From NCBI GenBank assembly GCA_022565355.1, contig JAIUMU010000002.1:434001-498000 (forward strand): DNA of 64,000 bases. The letters run 5' to 3'. Origin of the DNA: Idiomarina sp. (lineage in GTDB: Bacteria > Pseudomonadota > Gammaproteobacteria > Enterobacterales > Alteromonadaceae). Of this stretch, positions 8,517 to 17,904 are shown piece by piece (within the stretch, counting starts at the first letter, position 1; every line of letters begins with the position of its first letter). Position numbers and translations under genes: made by a program. Below the pieces are notes generated by a model. That model did not search any database and was not told the origin of the DNA. It saw only the letters and a program-made list of their open reading frames with translations.

Positions 8517-9386
8517 ATGGAAGTTTTTCAAGTTTACCCAGTGCTAGGGTATGTATTTGCAACCCTACTCGGGCTTGTGTTTGGTAGCTTTGCCAATGTA
8601 GTAATCGCCCGCTTGCCGCGCATGTTGGAGCTGCAATGGCGCAAAGAATGTGCCGAAAGCTTTAGTGAGCTAAAAGAACACAACGAAGAAGAGCCGCCCC
8701 CGCGCTTTAATTTAGCCTACCCGGCATCCCACTGCCCAAGTTGTGGCCACCGCATTCGCTGGTATGAAAATATTCCCCTGCTTAGTTACTTGTTTCTGCG
8801 CGGTAAATGCTCGGCCTGTAAAACCAAGATTTCCATACAGTATCCAATTGTAGAAGCACTTTCTGGCTTACTTGCCTTGGCTGCTGTGCTGCATTTCGGC
8901 TTTAACTACGTGGGTTTAGCCTATGCGGTACTGCTGTATTGTTTACTGATTCTCACCATGATTGATAGGCAAACCATGTTGTTGCCGGATCAAATTACCT
9001 TGCCCCTACTGTGGCTTGGCTTGCTGTTAAGTATTTCCATATTGCCAGTAAGCCCAGTAGATGCGTTGATTGGCGCGGCAGCCGGGTATTTGTTCTTGTG
9101 GTCGGTATTTTGGGCATTCAAATTGATTACCGGTAAAGAAGGTATGGGCTACGGCGATTTCAAGTTGCTGGCAGTAATTGGTGCATGGCTGGGTTGGCAA
9201 GCGCTTCCCTTGGTAATATTGCTGTCTTCTCTGGTGGGCGCGGTGTATGGCATTGGCCTTATTGTGCTGCGTTTGCATGAACAAAGTAAGCCGATGCCCT
9301 TTGGTCCGTTTTTAGCGATTGCTGGCGGTATTGCGCTGTTTTACGCGCAGCCCATTTATCAGTGGTATTGGAGTTGGGTAATATGA
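8517..9386 (+). CDS. pilD: Prepilin leader peptidase / N-methyltransferase
   Basis: Polytopic aspartic protease that cleaves type IV prepilin leaders (PilA here, possibly type II pseudopilins elsewhere) and methylates the new N-terminal residue. The cytoplasmic N-terminal region carries the two CxxC pairs (HCPSCGH and GKCSACK). The two catalytic aspartates are in TMIDRQTMLLPD and GYGDFKLLA. About seven to eight hydrophobic segments are visible, and 289 residues is normal length. The stop codon overlaps the coaE start (ATGA), so the pil genes and coaE are likely read together. Confidence 0.97.
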   Translation: MEVFQVYPVLGYVFATLLGLVFGSFANVVIARLPRMLELQWRKECAESFSELKEHNEEEPPPRFNLAYPASHCPSCGHRIRWYENIPLLSYLFLRGKCSACKTKISIQYPIVEALSGLLALAAVLHFGFNYVGLAYAVLLYCLLILTMIDRQTMLLPDQITLPLLWLGLLLSISILPVSPVDALIGAAAGYLFLWSVFWAFKLITGKEGMGYGDFKLLAVIGAWLGWQALPLVILLSSLVGAVYGIGLIVLRLHEQSKPMPFGPFLAIAGGIALFYAQPIYQWYWSWVI

Positions 9387-9979
9387 TGGTAGTGGGTGTT
9401 ACCGGCGGCATTGGCTCTGGAAAAAGCGCGGCTACCGAGCATTTTCAAAAGCTCGGCATTACCGTGGTAGATGCCGATGTAATTGCGCGTGCCATCGTAG
9501 CGCCGAATAGCCCAGTACTGCAGGCCATTGTGGCTCAGTTTGGCGATGAAGTAGTGCATGCCGATGGCTCACTAAATCGCGCCAAGCTGCGGGCCGCTAT
9601 TTTTGCCGATGATGTGGCCAAGCAACAACTGAATAGCATTATGCATCCAGCAATTCGTGATGAAATCCATCGCCAACTTGCTGCTGCTACATCGCCCTAC
9701 GTAATTCTTTCTGCACCACTTTTGTTAGAAAATGGCCTAGAGCACTTATGCAACCGAGTACTGGTGGTAGATGTACCCGAAGCGGTGCAGCTGCAGCGCA
9801 CAGTGAACCGTGATAGTGTTGATGAGGCGCAAGTGCTCTCGATTATGGCAGCGCAGCTGAAACGCGCCGAGCGCACTGCGAAAGCAGACGACATTATTGA
9901 TAACAGTGGTTCGCTCACTGATTTACACGCGCAAGTGGAAAAACTGCACAGCCAGTACCTGAAAGCGTTAAATGAGTGA
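9383..9979 (+). CDS. coaE: Dephospho-CoA kinase
   Basis: Catalyses the last step of coenzyme A synthesis, phosphorylating the ribose 3'-hydroxyl of dephospho-CoA with ATP. The P-loop is GGIGSGKS near residues 8-15, followed by the conserved VVDADVIAR. The lid region LKRAERTAKADDIIDNSG near the C-terminus also matches the family. I take ATG 9383, which overlaps the pilD stop and has GGAG nine bases upstream; ATG 9386 is an alternative. The length of 198 residues is usual. Confidence 0.96.
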   Translation: MMVVGVTGGIGSGKSAATEHFQKLGITVVDADVIARAIVAPNSPVLQAIVAQFGDEVVHADGSLNRAKLRAAIFADDVAKQQLNSIMHPAIRDEIHRQLAAATSPYVILSAPLLLENGLEHLCNRVLVVDVPEAVQLQRTVNRDSVDEAQVLSIMAAQLKRAERTAKADDIIDNSGSLTDLHAQVEKLHSQYLKALNE

Positions 9980-10044
9980 AAAACCATTGCACTGAATAAA
10001 TACCTCGTTATCATGAGAGAAGCAGCTCTACAAAGAAGAATAAA

Positions 10045-10791
10045 ATGACCTGGAAAACATACGAACACCCTCTCGAAGAGCGAGTTCGAGTTTATTTACG
10101 CATTGAAGCGTTACTTGATCAGCTGAACCATGCCGCAGAGCAGGTAAGTTCAGATAATTACCCGTTGTTTTTTGGCGGCCTATTCAACCTCCTCGATTTA
10201 CTCGATCGCACCGATACGCGCGCCGATTTAATCAAAGATTTGGAACGCCGCGAGAGTAAGTTAATGGCTTACTTTAATCACCCTGCTGTAGATCAGCGGC
10301 GCCTACAAGACATTCATGGCGAGCTGCGCTCGGTGCTACAAGCACTCTGTGAAGGCCATAAGTTTGGCTATACGTTGCGTGATCATCGGTTACTAGGCAA
10401 TGTGCGCCAACGCATGGGCATTATGGGTGGGCAATGCCATCACGAATTACCTGATTTACAGTTTTGGCTACAAAAGCCAGCCGTAGATCGGGTAACTGAT
10501 ACCCGCGCTTGGCTAGAGCAACTTACCGTGTTGCGCGATGCCTTGAGCATGGAAATGACCATGTTGCGCGAGCAAACTGAGTTTAAAGATCTGGTGGCCG
10601 AAAACGGCAGCTGGCAAGGCAATGAGGAAAAGCTTTCGCTATTGCGCCTGCGCATTCCTGCAGAGCTTGCTGTGTATCCGCTGATTAGCGGCCATCGGCA
10701 ACGTTACAATATTCGTTTTATGCAAGCTGATAATACTGAGCGCGTTGCGCATAGTGGCCCGGTACCATTCCAGCTTGCCCGCTGTATTTAA
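10045..10791 (+). CDS. zapD: ZapD, FtsZ-ring crosslinking protein
   Basis: Cytoplasmic division protein of the ZapD/YacF family (248 residues) that binds the conserved C-terminal peptide of FtsZ and bundles protofilaments. The N-terminus ([19 protein letters not shown]) and the central [20 protein letters not shown] are family landmarks. It lies between coaE and yacG as in E. coli. The partner FtsZ is encoded in the same window. Confidence 0.95.
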   Translation: MTWKTYEHPLEERVRVYLRIEALLDQLNHAAEQVSSDNYPLFFGGLFNLLDLLDRTDTRADLIKDLERRESKLMAYFNHPAVDQRRLQDIHGELRSVLQALCEGHKFGYTLRDHRLLGNVRQRMGIMGGQCHHELPDLQFWLQKPAVDRVTDTRAWLEQLTVLRDALSMEMTMLREQTEFKDLVAENGSWQGNEEKLSLLRLRIPAELAVYPLISGHRQRYNIRFMQADNTERVAHSGPVPFQLARCI

Positions 10792-10805
10792 GGATTTTAG
10801 AAGTT

Positions 10806-11000
10806 ATGTCGAAGAGCACCCCAATGGTTGTTGATTGCCCTACCTGCGGTAAAAAAGTGGAATGGAGTGAAAAATCAGCGTTTCGCCCATTTTGTTCAGA
10901 GCGCTGCAAAATGATTGATTTAGGGGAATGGGCTGCGGAAGAAAAACGGATTCCTGGCGATGATTTACCGCCGATTGCTAACCCTGAAGATGAGTATTAA
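10806..11000 (+). CDS. yacG: YacG, zinc-finger DNA gyrase inhibitor
   Basis: A 64-residue protein with a four-cysteine zinc site: [10 protein letters not shown] near residue 12 and [14 protein letters not shown] near residue 30. In E. coli YacG binds GyrB and blocks DNA binding by gyrase. The acidic C-terminal tail (residues about 50-64) is typical. The gene is 14 bases after zapD and likely in the same transcript. It converges with mutT across a 53-base gap without an obvious terminator hairpin. Confidence 0.95.
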   Translation: MSKSTPMVVDCPTCGKKVEWSEKSAFRPFCSERCKMIDLGEWAAEEKRIPGDDLPPIANPEDEY

Positions 11001-11053
11001 GCCAAGCACTTCTGGGTGCAGCGCCACGTATTAAGCTAAGTACTAGATAAGCT

Positions 11054-11482
11054 CTATGCCAAGCGTGCTAAACGCTCAAGTACAGCCGTTAAGATAGGTT
11101 TATTAGCGGCTGGAAATGGCAGTGCTGCCAAGGTTTGTGCATCGGCCCATTGCCATTCTTGGCCTTCGTTACCGTGCACTTCACCCGCATAATCGCTTAC
11201 CCACCACACATCTAACACCACATGTTTATCGCCATAATCATGGCTTACCTGCAGTAATGGGGTGGCGTTGCTTAGGCTAATATTGAGTTCTTCATGGAGT
11301 TCGCGCGCTAACGCGCTTTGCACGGGTTCGCCGTTTTCAACTTTGCCACCGGGAAACTCCCATAACCCACCTTGATGCTGATGGTTGGCGCGTTTACTTA
11401 CTAGGATTTGGGCGTGGTGATTCACAACCACCGCAACGGCTACGTGAACAGCCTGCTGCGGTGATGTGGAGGTTGGGTTCAT
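11054..11482 (-). CDS. mutT: MutT, 8-oxo-dGTP diphosphatase
   Basis: Nudix hydrolase that removes oxidised dGTP from the nucleotide pool and prevents A-to-C transversions. The Nudix box runs from GGKVENGEPVQ through RELHEELNI near residues 41-63; an Asn stands where the classical box has Gly in REUXEEXGU. The length of 142 residues is slightly above E. coli MutT (129), and there is no fused thiamine-phosphate synthase domain as in some relatives. It follows secA by 27 bases, the standard secA-mutT order. Confidence 0.93.
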   Translation of the reverse strand: MNPTSTSPQQAVHVAVAVVVNHHAQILVSKRANHQHQGGLWEFPGGKVENGEPVQSALARELHEELNISLSNATPLLQVSHDYGDKHVVLDVWWVSDYAGEVHGNEGQEWQWADAQTLAALPFPAANKPILTAVLERLARLA

Positions 11483-11509
11483 AATCTGTAGCTCAAGGCC
11501 AATGGCAGC

Positions 11510-14248
11510 TTATGCAAGCTTGCCATGGCAATGTTTGTATTTCTTACCAGAGCCACAAGGACACGGATCGTTACGGCCTACTTTCTCGCCTTCACGAACA
11601 ACTGGCGCGCCAGCTGGTTGGCCAACTTGCCCACCTTGCGAACCTGCTTGCTTCGGTGCATCTGCACTTGGCGCACTAGCGTGCTGATATTCACGGGCTG
11701 CGCGTTGCTCTGCTTCTTTGCGCTTGGCTTCCATTTCTTCTACGTCTTCTTCGGCACGCACACGAACCTTACTTAAAATGCCAATTACATCAACTTTCAA
11801 TGATTCCAGCATTTCCGTAAACAAGTTATAGGCTTCACGCTTATATTCTTGTTTCGGGTTTTTGTTCGCGTAGCCACGTAAATGGATACCTTGGCGTAAA
11901 TGGTCCATTGCCGCCAAATGTTCTTTCCAATGGGAATCCAAGCTTTGCAGCATTACCGCTTTCTCAAAGTGGCGCAGTACTTTTTCGCCTACTTGCTGCT
12001 CTTTCTCAGCATAGGCTTTCACTGCTTCTTCAAGAATACGCTCGCGCAACAATTCTTCGAACAACTTATCATCGGTATCTAGCCATACTTGCAATGGTAA
12101 ATCCAAATCGAAATCGGCACGCAGGCGATCTTCTAAGCCGGATATATTCCACATTTCTTCCAATGATTGCGGTGGAATGTATTCATCAATAATACGGCTA
12201 ATAACATCTTCACGAATTACCGCGATGGTTTCTTTAATTTCATCGCCATCAAGCAATTCATTGCGCTGCTCGTACACTACTTTCCGCTGATCGTTGGCTA
12301 CATCATCGTATTCCAACAATTGCTTACGAATATCAAAGTTACGCTGCTCAACTTTACGCTGGGCATTTTCAATCGCTTTGGTTACCCACGGATGCTCAAT
12401 GGCTTCGCCTTCTTGCATACCCAAACGCTTCATCATGCCGGCCATACGATCGGAAGCGAAAATCCGCATTAAGCTATCTTCAAGTGATAAGTAGAAACGT
12501 GATGAACCTGGATCACCCTGACGACCCGCACGACCACGTAACTGGTTATCGATACGGCGAGATTCATGGCGTTCAGTACCTACAATGTGCAAGCCGCCCG
12601 CTTCGATTACTGCATCATGGCGTTTTTGCCATTCAACGCGCGCTGCTTTCACTTGCTCTTCGGTTGGGTTATCCATGCCGGCAACTTCTGCCTGCCAGTT
12701 ACCACCCAACACGATATCGGTACCACGGCCAGCCATGTTGGTAGCGATGGTTACCGCACCTGCTTGGCCTGCTTGGGCAATAATTTCCGCTTCTTGCTCG
12801 TGGAATTTCGCGTTCAATACTTTGTGTTTAATCTTTTCTTTGGTAAGCAAGCGCGATACTAGCTCGGAACTTTCAATTGAGCTGGTACCCACCAACACCG
12901 GGCGTTTGTTATCACGCTGGGCGCGGATATCATCCACAATAGCTTGATACTTTTCGGCACCCGTAAGGAAGATAAGATCCGGCTGATCATCACGAATCAT
13001 CTGCTTATTAGTTGGTACAACTACGGTTTCTAAACCGTAAATTGATTGAAACTCGAATGCTTCGGTATCGGCTGTACCGGTCATGCCGGCAAGCTTATCG
13101 TATAAACGGAAGTAATTCTGGAAGGTGATCGATGCTAATGTTTGGTTCTCATTCTGAATTTTCACACCCTCTTTTGCTTCTACAGCTTGGTGCAAACCTT
13201 CAGACCAACGGCGGCCTTCCATGGTACGGCCGGTATGTTCATCAACAATTACGATTTGATCATCTTTCACAATGTAATCTACATCACGGTTGAACAAATG
13301 GTGCGCGCGTAGCGCCGCATTCACGTGATGCAGTAACGAGATATTACTCGCCGAATACAATGATTCATTTTCATCAATTAAACCGTTACTGCGCAGCAAT
13401 TCTTCAATATGCTCTTGGCCGTGCTCAGTAAGGTAAAGTTGCCGTGCTTTTTCATCAACGGTGAAATCACCCGGTTCAGCATCTTCTGGATGCTCATCCG
13501 GTTGGCGCTGCAACTGTGGTACCAAATCATTAATTTTTTTGTATAAATCTGAAGAATCTTCCGCTGGGCCAGAAATGATTAACGGTGTACGTGCTTCATC
13601 GATAAGAATTGAATCCACCTCATCCACGATTGCATAGTGCAAATCACGCTGCACGCGCTCATCTTTGGTAAAGGCCATATTATCGCGCAGGTAATCGAAG
13701 CCGAATTCGTTGTTGGTTCCGTACAGGATATCGCAGGTATACGCCGCTTTTTTATCTGTAGGGTGCATGCCGGCAACGTTTACGCCAACGGTCATGTCGA
13801 GGAATTCAAAAAATGGACGGCTAGATTCCGCATCACGGCGAGCGAGGTAATCGTTCACGGTAATAATGTGCACGCCACGGCCGGTAAGGGCATTCAAGTA
13901 TGCTGGCAACAGTGCGGTAAGGGTTTTACCTTCACCTGTACGCATTTCGGCGATGCGGTGCTCGTGGAGAATCATACCACCCACAAGCTGCACATCGAAC
14001 GGACGCATTTCTAAAACCCGCTTACTGGCTTCTCGCGCTACTGCAAATACTTCATTGAGCATTTTCTCAAGCGATTCGCCTTTGCCTAATCGCTCTTTAA
14101 ACTCGGCAGTTTTCGCTTTTATTTCATCATCGCTCAGCTTTTCATATTCAGCTTCAAGGGCGTTGATTTGCTCAACCTGTTTGCGGGTACCACGAATAAT
14201 ACGATCGTTACGGCTACCAAAAACTCGTTTAAAAAGACTACCTAGCAT
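11510..14248 (-). CDS. secA: SecA preprotein translocase ATPase
   Basis: Motor ATPase (912 residues) that drives unfolded preproteins through SecYEG. Visible landmarks are the Walker A-type MRTGEGKT near residue 102, the DEAD-type [11 protein letters not shown] near residue 209, NMAGRGTDI in the second motor domain, and the C-terminal zinc motif [14 protein letters not shown]. Low-complexity linker sequence (residues about 840-890) precedes the zinc tail. It follows the M23 peptidase gene rather than a secM gene; no SecM-like arrest ORF is present in the 92-base gap. Confidence 0.98.
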   Translation of the reverse strand: MLGSLFKRVFGSRNDRIIRGTRKQVEQINALEAEYEKLSDDEIKAKTAEFKERLGKGESLEKMLNEVFAVAREASKRVLEMRPFDVQLVGGMILHEHRIAEMRTGEGKTLTALLPAYLNALTGRGVHIITVNDYLARRDAESSRPFFEFLDMTVGVNVAGMHPTDKKAAYTCDILYGTNNEFGFDYLRDNMAFTKDERVQRDLHYAIVDEVDSILIDEARTPLIISGPAEDSSDLYKKINDLVPQLQRQPDEHPEDAEPGDFTVDEKARQLYLTEHGQEHIEELLRSNGLIDENESLYSASNISLLHHVNAALRAHHLFNRDVDYIVKDDQIVIVDEHTGRTMEGRRWSEGLHQAVEAKEGVKIQNENQTLASITFQNYFRLYDKLAGMTGTADTEAFEFQSIYGLETVVVPTNKQMIRDDQPDLIFLTGAEKYQAIVDDIRAQRDNKRPVLVGTSSIESSELVSRLLTKEKIKHKVLNAKFHEQEAEIIAQAGQAGAVTIATNMAGRGTDIVLGGNWQAEVAGMDNPTEEQVKAARVEWQKRHDAVIEAGGLHIVGTERHESRRIDNQLRGRAGRQGDPGSSRFYLSLEDSLMRIFASDRMAGMMKRLGMQEGEAIEHPWVTKAIENAQRKVEQRNFDIRKQLLEYDDVANDQRKVVYEQRNELLDGDEIKETIAVIREDVISRIIDEYIPPQSLEEMWNISGLEDRLRADFDLDLPLQVWLDTDDKLFEELLRERILEEAVKAYAEKEQQVGEKVLRHFEKAVMLQSLDSHWKEHLAAMDHLRQGIHLRGYANKNPKQEYKREAYNLFTEMLESLKVDVIGILSKVRVRAEEDVEEMEAKRKEAEQRAAREYQHASAPSADAPKQAGSQGGQVGQPAGAPVVREGEKVGRNDPCPCGSGKKYKHCHGKLA

Positions 14249-14287
14249 GGGGATTCAAATTCCTGTTAAAAATTCGGTTTAGTGTTA

Positions 14288-14319
14288 GGAAAATAAAACG
14301 GCACCGCAAACGGGTGCCG
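14288..14319 (-). terminator. Rho-independent terminator after the M23 peptidase gene
   Basis: On the minus strand CGGCACC and GGTGCCG (14319-14313 with 14305-14299) form a 7-bp stem with a 7-base loop, followed by GTTTTATTTT. It ends the peptidase transcript before secA, so secA probably has its own promoter or depends on readthrough. Confidence 0.75.
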
Positions 14320-14340
14320 ATTGCTGCGCCCTGGTGATAC

Positions 14341-15270
14341 TTACTCGCCCGGCAATTGCCGAAATACAAAGCGAGATGGGTTTACGTGTTGCCCATTTTC
14401 CAAGATTTCATAATGCACATGTGGGCCTGTTGAGCGCCCTACCGTGCCTACTTCTGCAATTTGTTGGCCTCGGGTAACCACATCACCTACTTGCACATTA
14501 ATGACTCGCATATGTGCATAACGGCTGCGAATTCCAGCGCCATGATCAATTTCTACTAGTTTACCATATCCTGCGCGTCTTCCGGCGAAAGTAACAATTC
14601 CGGCTCCGGTGGCAATAATAGGCGTACCTTCTGGTGCTGCAAAATCGATACCGCGGTGCATTGATGGATTGCCATGGAATGGATCTTTCCGCAAACCATA
14701 CTGCGAAGAAAGCCATCCTTCTTGTATTGGCCGCCCAGCAATGAAACGCTCTTCTTCTATATGGTGATTCAGCATCACAGATTCAAGGAGGCGGAGTTGT
14801 TTTTGTCGGCTCGCTAATTGTTCCAGTACCGAATCGATATCGGTAAGCAACTGGTGATCGTTTACTACAGGCCATTCGCCAAGCACTTGATCAGGGCCAC
14901 CCACGGGTAAGCCCTGATTAAAATTAAATTCGCTGGTATCTACTTGAGCGGCCGAAGCTAAACGCTGGCCTAAGGCTTCCAAACGCATGATTTGCGCCTG
15001 CAATTCGCCAAGCTTCATGGTCATTGCGGTTAACTCACGCTGGGCTTGGCTACGCACTTCTCGTACGGCCTCAGCTTGCATGGCTAATGACATCTGCTCA
15101 GATTTAATGCGTTCTTGGTTTACTAAGCCATTGCGTTCCATACCTTGCCAAGGCTGAACATATGCCACCGACAGGAACGCAGCAATCGCCAATAACGATA
15201 ATAAACGGCGCTTTGTGAAGCGCAGTTTAAAACGAATTTTCTCACCACGGTAAATTATTGCTAAACTCAT
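14341..15270 (-). CDS. Membrane-anchored LytM/M23 metallopeptidase
   Basis: A 309-residue protein with a basic N-terminus, one membrane segment near residues 22-40, coiled-coil-like sequence at about 50-110 and 145-170, and a C-terminal LytM/M23 domain from about residue 185. Zinc ligands look intact: HRGIDFAAPEGTP near residue 205 and GPHVHYEI near residue 285. It should therefore be an active periplasmic murein endopeptidase, although activity is inferred from residues alone. It occupies the position between lpxC and secA where enteric bacteria have secM. It is divergent from dciA with a 33-base gap. Confidence 0.9.
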   Translation of the reverse strand: MSLAIIYRGEKIRFKLRFTKRRLLSLLAIAAFLSVAYVQPWQGMERNGLVNQERIKSEQMSLAMQAEAVREVRSQAQRELTAMTMKLGELQAQIMRLEALGQRLASAAQVDTSEFNFNQGLPVGGPDQVLGEWPVVNDHQLLTDIDSVLEQLASRQKQLRLLESVMLNHHIEEERFIAGRPIQEGWLSSQYGLRKDPFHGNPSMHRGIDFAAPEGTPIIATGAGIVTFAGRRAGYGKLVEIDHGAGIRSRYAHMRVINVQVGDVVTRGQQIAEVGTVGRSTGPHVHYEILENGQHVNPSRFVFRQLPGE

Positions 15271-15303
15271 GCAATTCCCTGACCTAAAAGTATACTTATT
15301 GTA

Positions 15304-15609
15304 ATGCTGAAAAAAACACCCAAATCTGTGCAGGAGCTTCTCTCTGGAAGCACTCTGTCACGTTTACAAGCAACTGATGCGAAACACTCACGCCTACAAA
15401 CAATGTGGGGCCAAACAGTGCCTGCTGATCTTGCTGCCAACTCGCGCTGTTTTTCAGTACAAGGACAAACCCTTGTGGTTTATGCTCGCAGTGGCGCTTG
15501 GGCCACGCGAATACGTTTACTACAAACGCATATTATGCGGAAATTCAATGAATATCCAGACGCACAGGTGCGTAGCCTTGATATTCAAATTAAACCCACG
15601 CTTGAATAG
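15304..15609 (+). CDS. dciA: DciA, replicative-helicase loader (DUF721)
   Basis: A 101-residue DUF721 protein. This family (DciA) is the ancestral bacterial loader of DnaB and is found where DnaC and DnaI are absent. The N-terminal part (SVQELLSGSTLSRL) and the KH-like core (LQTMWGQTVPADLAANSR, then LVVYARSGAWATRIR) match the family. It is the only plus-strand gene between yacG and the GGDEF-EAL gene. There is no Shine-Dalgarno before ATG 15304; the next in-frame ATG is at codon 34, so the first one is probably right. Presence of DciA suggests DnaB loading is DnaC-independent here. Confidence 0.88.
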   Translation: MLKKTPKSVQELLSGSTLSRLQATDAKHSRLQTMWGQTVPADLAANSRCFSVQGQTLVVYARSGAWATRIRLLQTHIMRKFNEYPDAQVRSLDIQIKPTLE

Positions 15610-15610
15610 C

Positions 15611-15643
15611 AAAAAAGGCCGCTTACAAAGTAGCGGCCTTTCC
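15611..15643. terminator. Bidirectional terminator between dciA and lpxC
   Basis: AAAGGCCGCT (15614-15623) pairs with AGCGGCCTTT (15632-15641), with A and T runs on either side. It can end the plus-strand dciA transcript and the minus-strand lpxC transcript, which converge here. Confidence 0.85.
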
Positions 15644-15645
15644 TG

Positions 15646-16560
15646 TTATGCCATCACCGGGCTGAGGTAACTAATTGGTGCCTCTGCCGCCGGTTCTTCA
15701 AATGTTGTGAACTCCCACGCTTCTTGCTGTTGCATGAGCGCCACTAACAATTTGTTATTCAGCGCATGCCCTGATTTAAAGGCTCTTAGGTGGCCTAAAA
15801 TGCTGTGGCCGCCCATATACAAATCACCTACTGCATCGAGAATTTTATGTTTTACAAATTCATCGTCGTAACGCAGGCCATCGGTATTGAGTATTCTAAA
15901 TTCATCGAGCACTACTGCGTTATCGAAACCGCCACCTAATGCTAGGTTATTGGCGCGCAGATATTCAATATCTTTCATGAAACCAAACGTACGGGCACGG
16001 CTGATATCACGAATAAAATTCTGGCTGCTGAAATCCATTGATACTACTTGATTGGTATCAGCAATTGCCGGGTGGTCGAAATCGATAGCGAAGTCGATTT
16101 TAAAGCCGTGGTGGGGTAACAACTCGGCCCATTTATCGCCTTCTTCTACACGAATTGGCTGCTTCACCTTAATAAAGCGTTTGGCTTTTGCCTGCTCTTG
16201 AATACCAGCAGATTGCAGCAAATAAATAAATGGGTGGGCGCTTCCGTCCATAATCGGAATCTCATGGGAATCCACTTCCACGATAAGATTATCAATACCC
16301 ATTCCTGCTACTGCCGCAAGCAAATGCTCTACAGTGGAGATACGCACGTTGTCGTCGTTAATTAAACACGTACACATACGCGTATCTTTCACCAATTCAG
16401 GTGATGCCTTAATTTCTACCATAGGGCTCAGATCAGACCTACGGAACACAATGCCCGTGTCTGGCGCAGCTGGACGCAGCACTAGATTGACTTTATTGCC
16501 TTTATGCAAGCCAACTCCAGTGGTAGCAATCATCTGTTTGATGGTGCGCTGTTTAATCAT
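15646..16560 (-). CDS. lpxC: UDP-3-O-acyl-N-acetylglucosamine deacetylase
   Basis: Zinc-dependent deacetylase, the committed step of lipid A synthesis. The protein has 304 residues, like E. coli LpxC (305). The first zinc-ligand region [18 protein letters not shown] and the later [20 protein letters not shown] with [13 protein letters not shown] are present. I start at ATG 16560 ([10 protein letters not shown]), which follows GGAGGG; the longer upstream frame has no support. The C-terminal residues IAQ-type degradation tail is not obvious: the protein ends SYLSPVMA. It is the last gene of the ftsZ side of the dcw cluster and has its own promoter. Confidence 0.97.
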   Translation of the reverse strand: MIKQRTIKQMIATTGVGLHKGNKVNLVLRPAAPDTGIVFRRSDLSPMVEIKASPELVKDTRMCTCLINDDNVRISTVEHLLAAVAGMGIDNLIVEVDSHEIPIMDGSAHPFIYLLQSAGIQEQAKAKRFIKVKQPIRVEEGDKWAELLPHHGFKIDFAIDFDHPAIADTNQVVSMDFSSQNFIRDISRARTFGFMKDIEYLRANNLALGGGFDNAVVLDEFRILNTDGLRYDDEFVKHKILDAVGDLYMGGHSILGHLRAFKSGHALNNKLLVALMQQQEAWEFTTFEEPAAEAPISYLSPVMA

Positions 16561-16591
16561 ACTGAACCCTCCTTCAGCAAATTGGCCGGAT

Positions 16592-16620
16592 ACTATACCA
16601 AATGGTAGAGCACTGGTCAA
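16592..16620 (-). promoter_or_regulatory. Sigma-70 promoter of lpxC
   Basis: Minus-strand TTGACC (16620-16615) and TATAGT (16597-16592) with a 17-base spacer in the ftsZ-lpxC gap; predicted start about 25 bases before the lpxC ATG. Confidence 0.8.
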
Positions 16621-16669
16621 TCCAGTTTGCTATGAACACCTTCTCTGCCAAGCGATTCCTCGCTACCGA

Positions 16670-17836
16670 TTAATCGGCTTGGCGGCGCAAAAACGCTGGT
16701 ATATCTAAAATGTCTGGCTCGCCAGTTTTACGTGCTGGTTTTTCTTCCAGCTCAAAATCGATATCTTCTTCGATTTTTGGCGCTGTAGCTTGGCGCTGTG
16801 AATAGCCACCGCTAGTTGCACGTGCTGCTGGTGCGTCAGATTTTTTCTCAACTAACGAGATATCTGGCTTACGCTCTGCGCCGATACCGGTAGCTACTAC
16901 CGTAACGCGCATTTCATCAGACATTTCCATGTCGATTACCGTACCTACGATTACCGTTGCATTCTCAGATGCGAATGAGCGAATTACGCTACCCACAGTT
17001 TCGAATTCATCGATACCCATATCCATACCCGCAGTAACGTTAACTAATACGCCACGCGCGCCAGAAAGATCGATATCTTCCAGTAATGGGCTGTTAATCG
17101 CCATTTGTGCCGCTTCTTGTGCACGATCTGGGCCACTTGCTACGCCAGTACCCATCATTGCAGTACCCATTTCACGCATAACGGCTTGCACATCGGCGAA
17201 ATCGACGTTGATTAAACCTTGGCGCGTAATGAGATCGGCAATACCCTGCACTGCACCCATTAATACGTTGTTCGCTGCACCGAATGCATCTAACAACGAA
17301 GTGCCTTTACCTAATACTTTCAGCAATTTCTCATTTGGAATCGTGATTAATGAATCCACATGCTTGCTAAGCTGAGCAATACCTTCTTCGGCAGCAGCCA
17401 TCCGTTTTTTACCTTCAAACGGGAATGGCTTGGTTACTACCGCAATGGTAAGAATACCCAGTTCTTTAGCAATTTCTGCTACCACTGGAGCGGCACCAGT
17501 ACCCGTACCACCGCCCATACCTGCAGCGATGAAGATCATATCTGCGCCTTCCAGTTCGCGGGCGATTTGCTCACGATTCTCTTCAGCAGAGATACGGCCA
17601 ATTTCTGGATTCGCACCAGCACCTAAGCCTTTAGTTACTTCGTTACCCAATTGCACAATTACATCAGCATCGTGCTTACGCAGAGCTTGTGCATCGGTAT
17701 TGGCAGCAATGAATTTCACACCTTCAATGTGCTGAGCAACCATGTGCTGAACAGCGTTACCGCCGCCACCACCTACGCCGATAACTTTTATTACTGCATC
17801 AGCTTCGAAATCATCCTTTAATTCAAACATATTCAT
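16670..17836 (-). CDS. ftsZ: FtsZ, tubulin-like division GTPase
   Basis: Forms the cytokinetic Z ring. The protein has 388 residues with the tubulin signature [11 protein letters not shown] near residue 107. The C-terminal conserved peptide ([12 protein letters not shown]) that binds FtsA, ZipA and ZapD ends the protein, after a variable linker (residues about 320-370). The ATG at 17836 follows GAGAGG with an 8-base gap; a second in-frame ATG lies two codons later. It is 68 bases downstream of ftsA, the standard order. Confidence 0.99.
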   Translation of the reverse strand: MNMFELKDDFEADAVIKVIGVGGGGGNAVQHMVAQHIEGVKFIAANTDAQALRKHDADVIVQLGNEVTKGLGAGANPEIGRISAEENREQIARELEGADMIFIAAGMGGGTGTGAAPVVAEIAKELGILTIAVVTKPFPFEGKKRMAAAEEGIAQLSKHVDSLITIPNEKLLKVLGKGTSLLDAFGAANNVLMGAVQGIADLITRQGLINVDFADVQAVMREMGTAMMGTGVASGPDRAQEAAQMAINSPLLEDIDLSGARGVLVNVTAGMDMGIDEFETVGSVIRSFASENATVIVGTVIDMEMSDEMRVTVVATGIGAERKPDISLVEKKSDAPAARATSGGYSQRQATAPKIEEDIDFELEEKPARKTGEPDILDIPAFLRRQAD

Positions 17837-17904
17837 AATCGTTACCTCTCCACTTACCCGTATTTTCTGTTGTTACCCCAAAAAAAGCAAAGTTTCTTAT
17901 TGAT

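Noticed and set aside
11001-11053. Possible terminator between convergent yacG and mutT
   Set aside because: No stem longer than a few bases and no T run on either strand.
15304-15402. A later start for dciA at codon 8 (GTG) or codon 34 (ATG)
   Set aside because: Neither has a better ribosome site, and the later one removes the N-terminal part of the conserved DUF721 region.
16929-17375. A 148-codon plus-strand frame opposite ftsZ
   Set aside because: Low-complexity shadow of ftsZ codons, without start signals.
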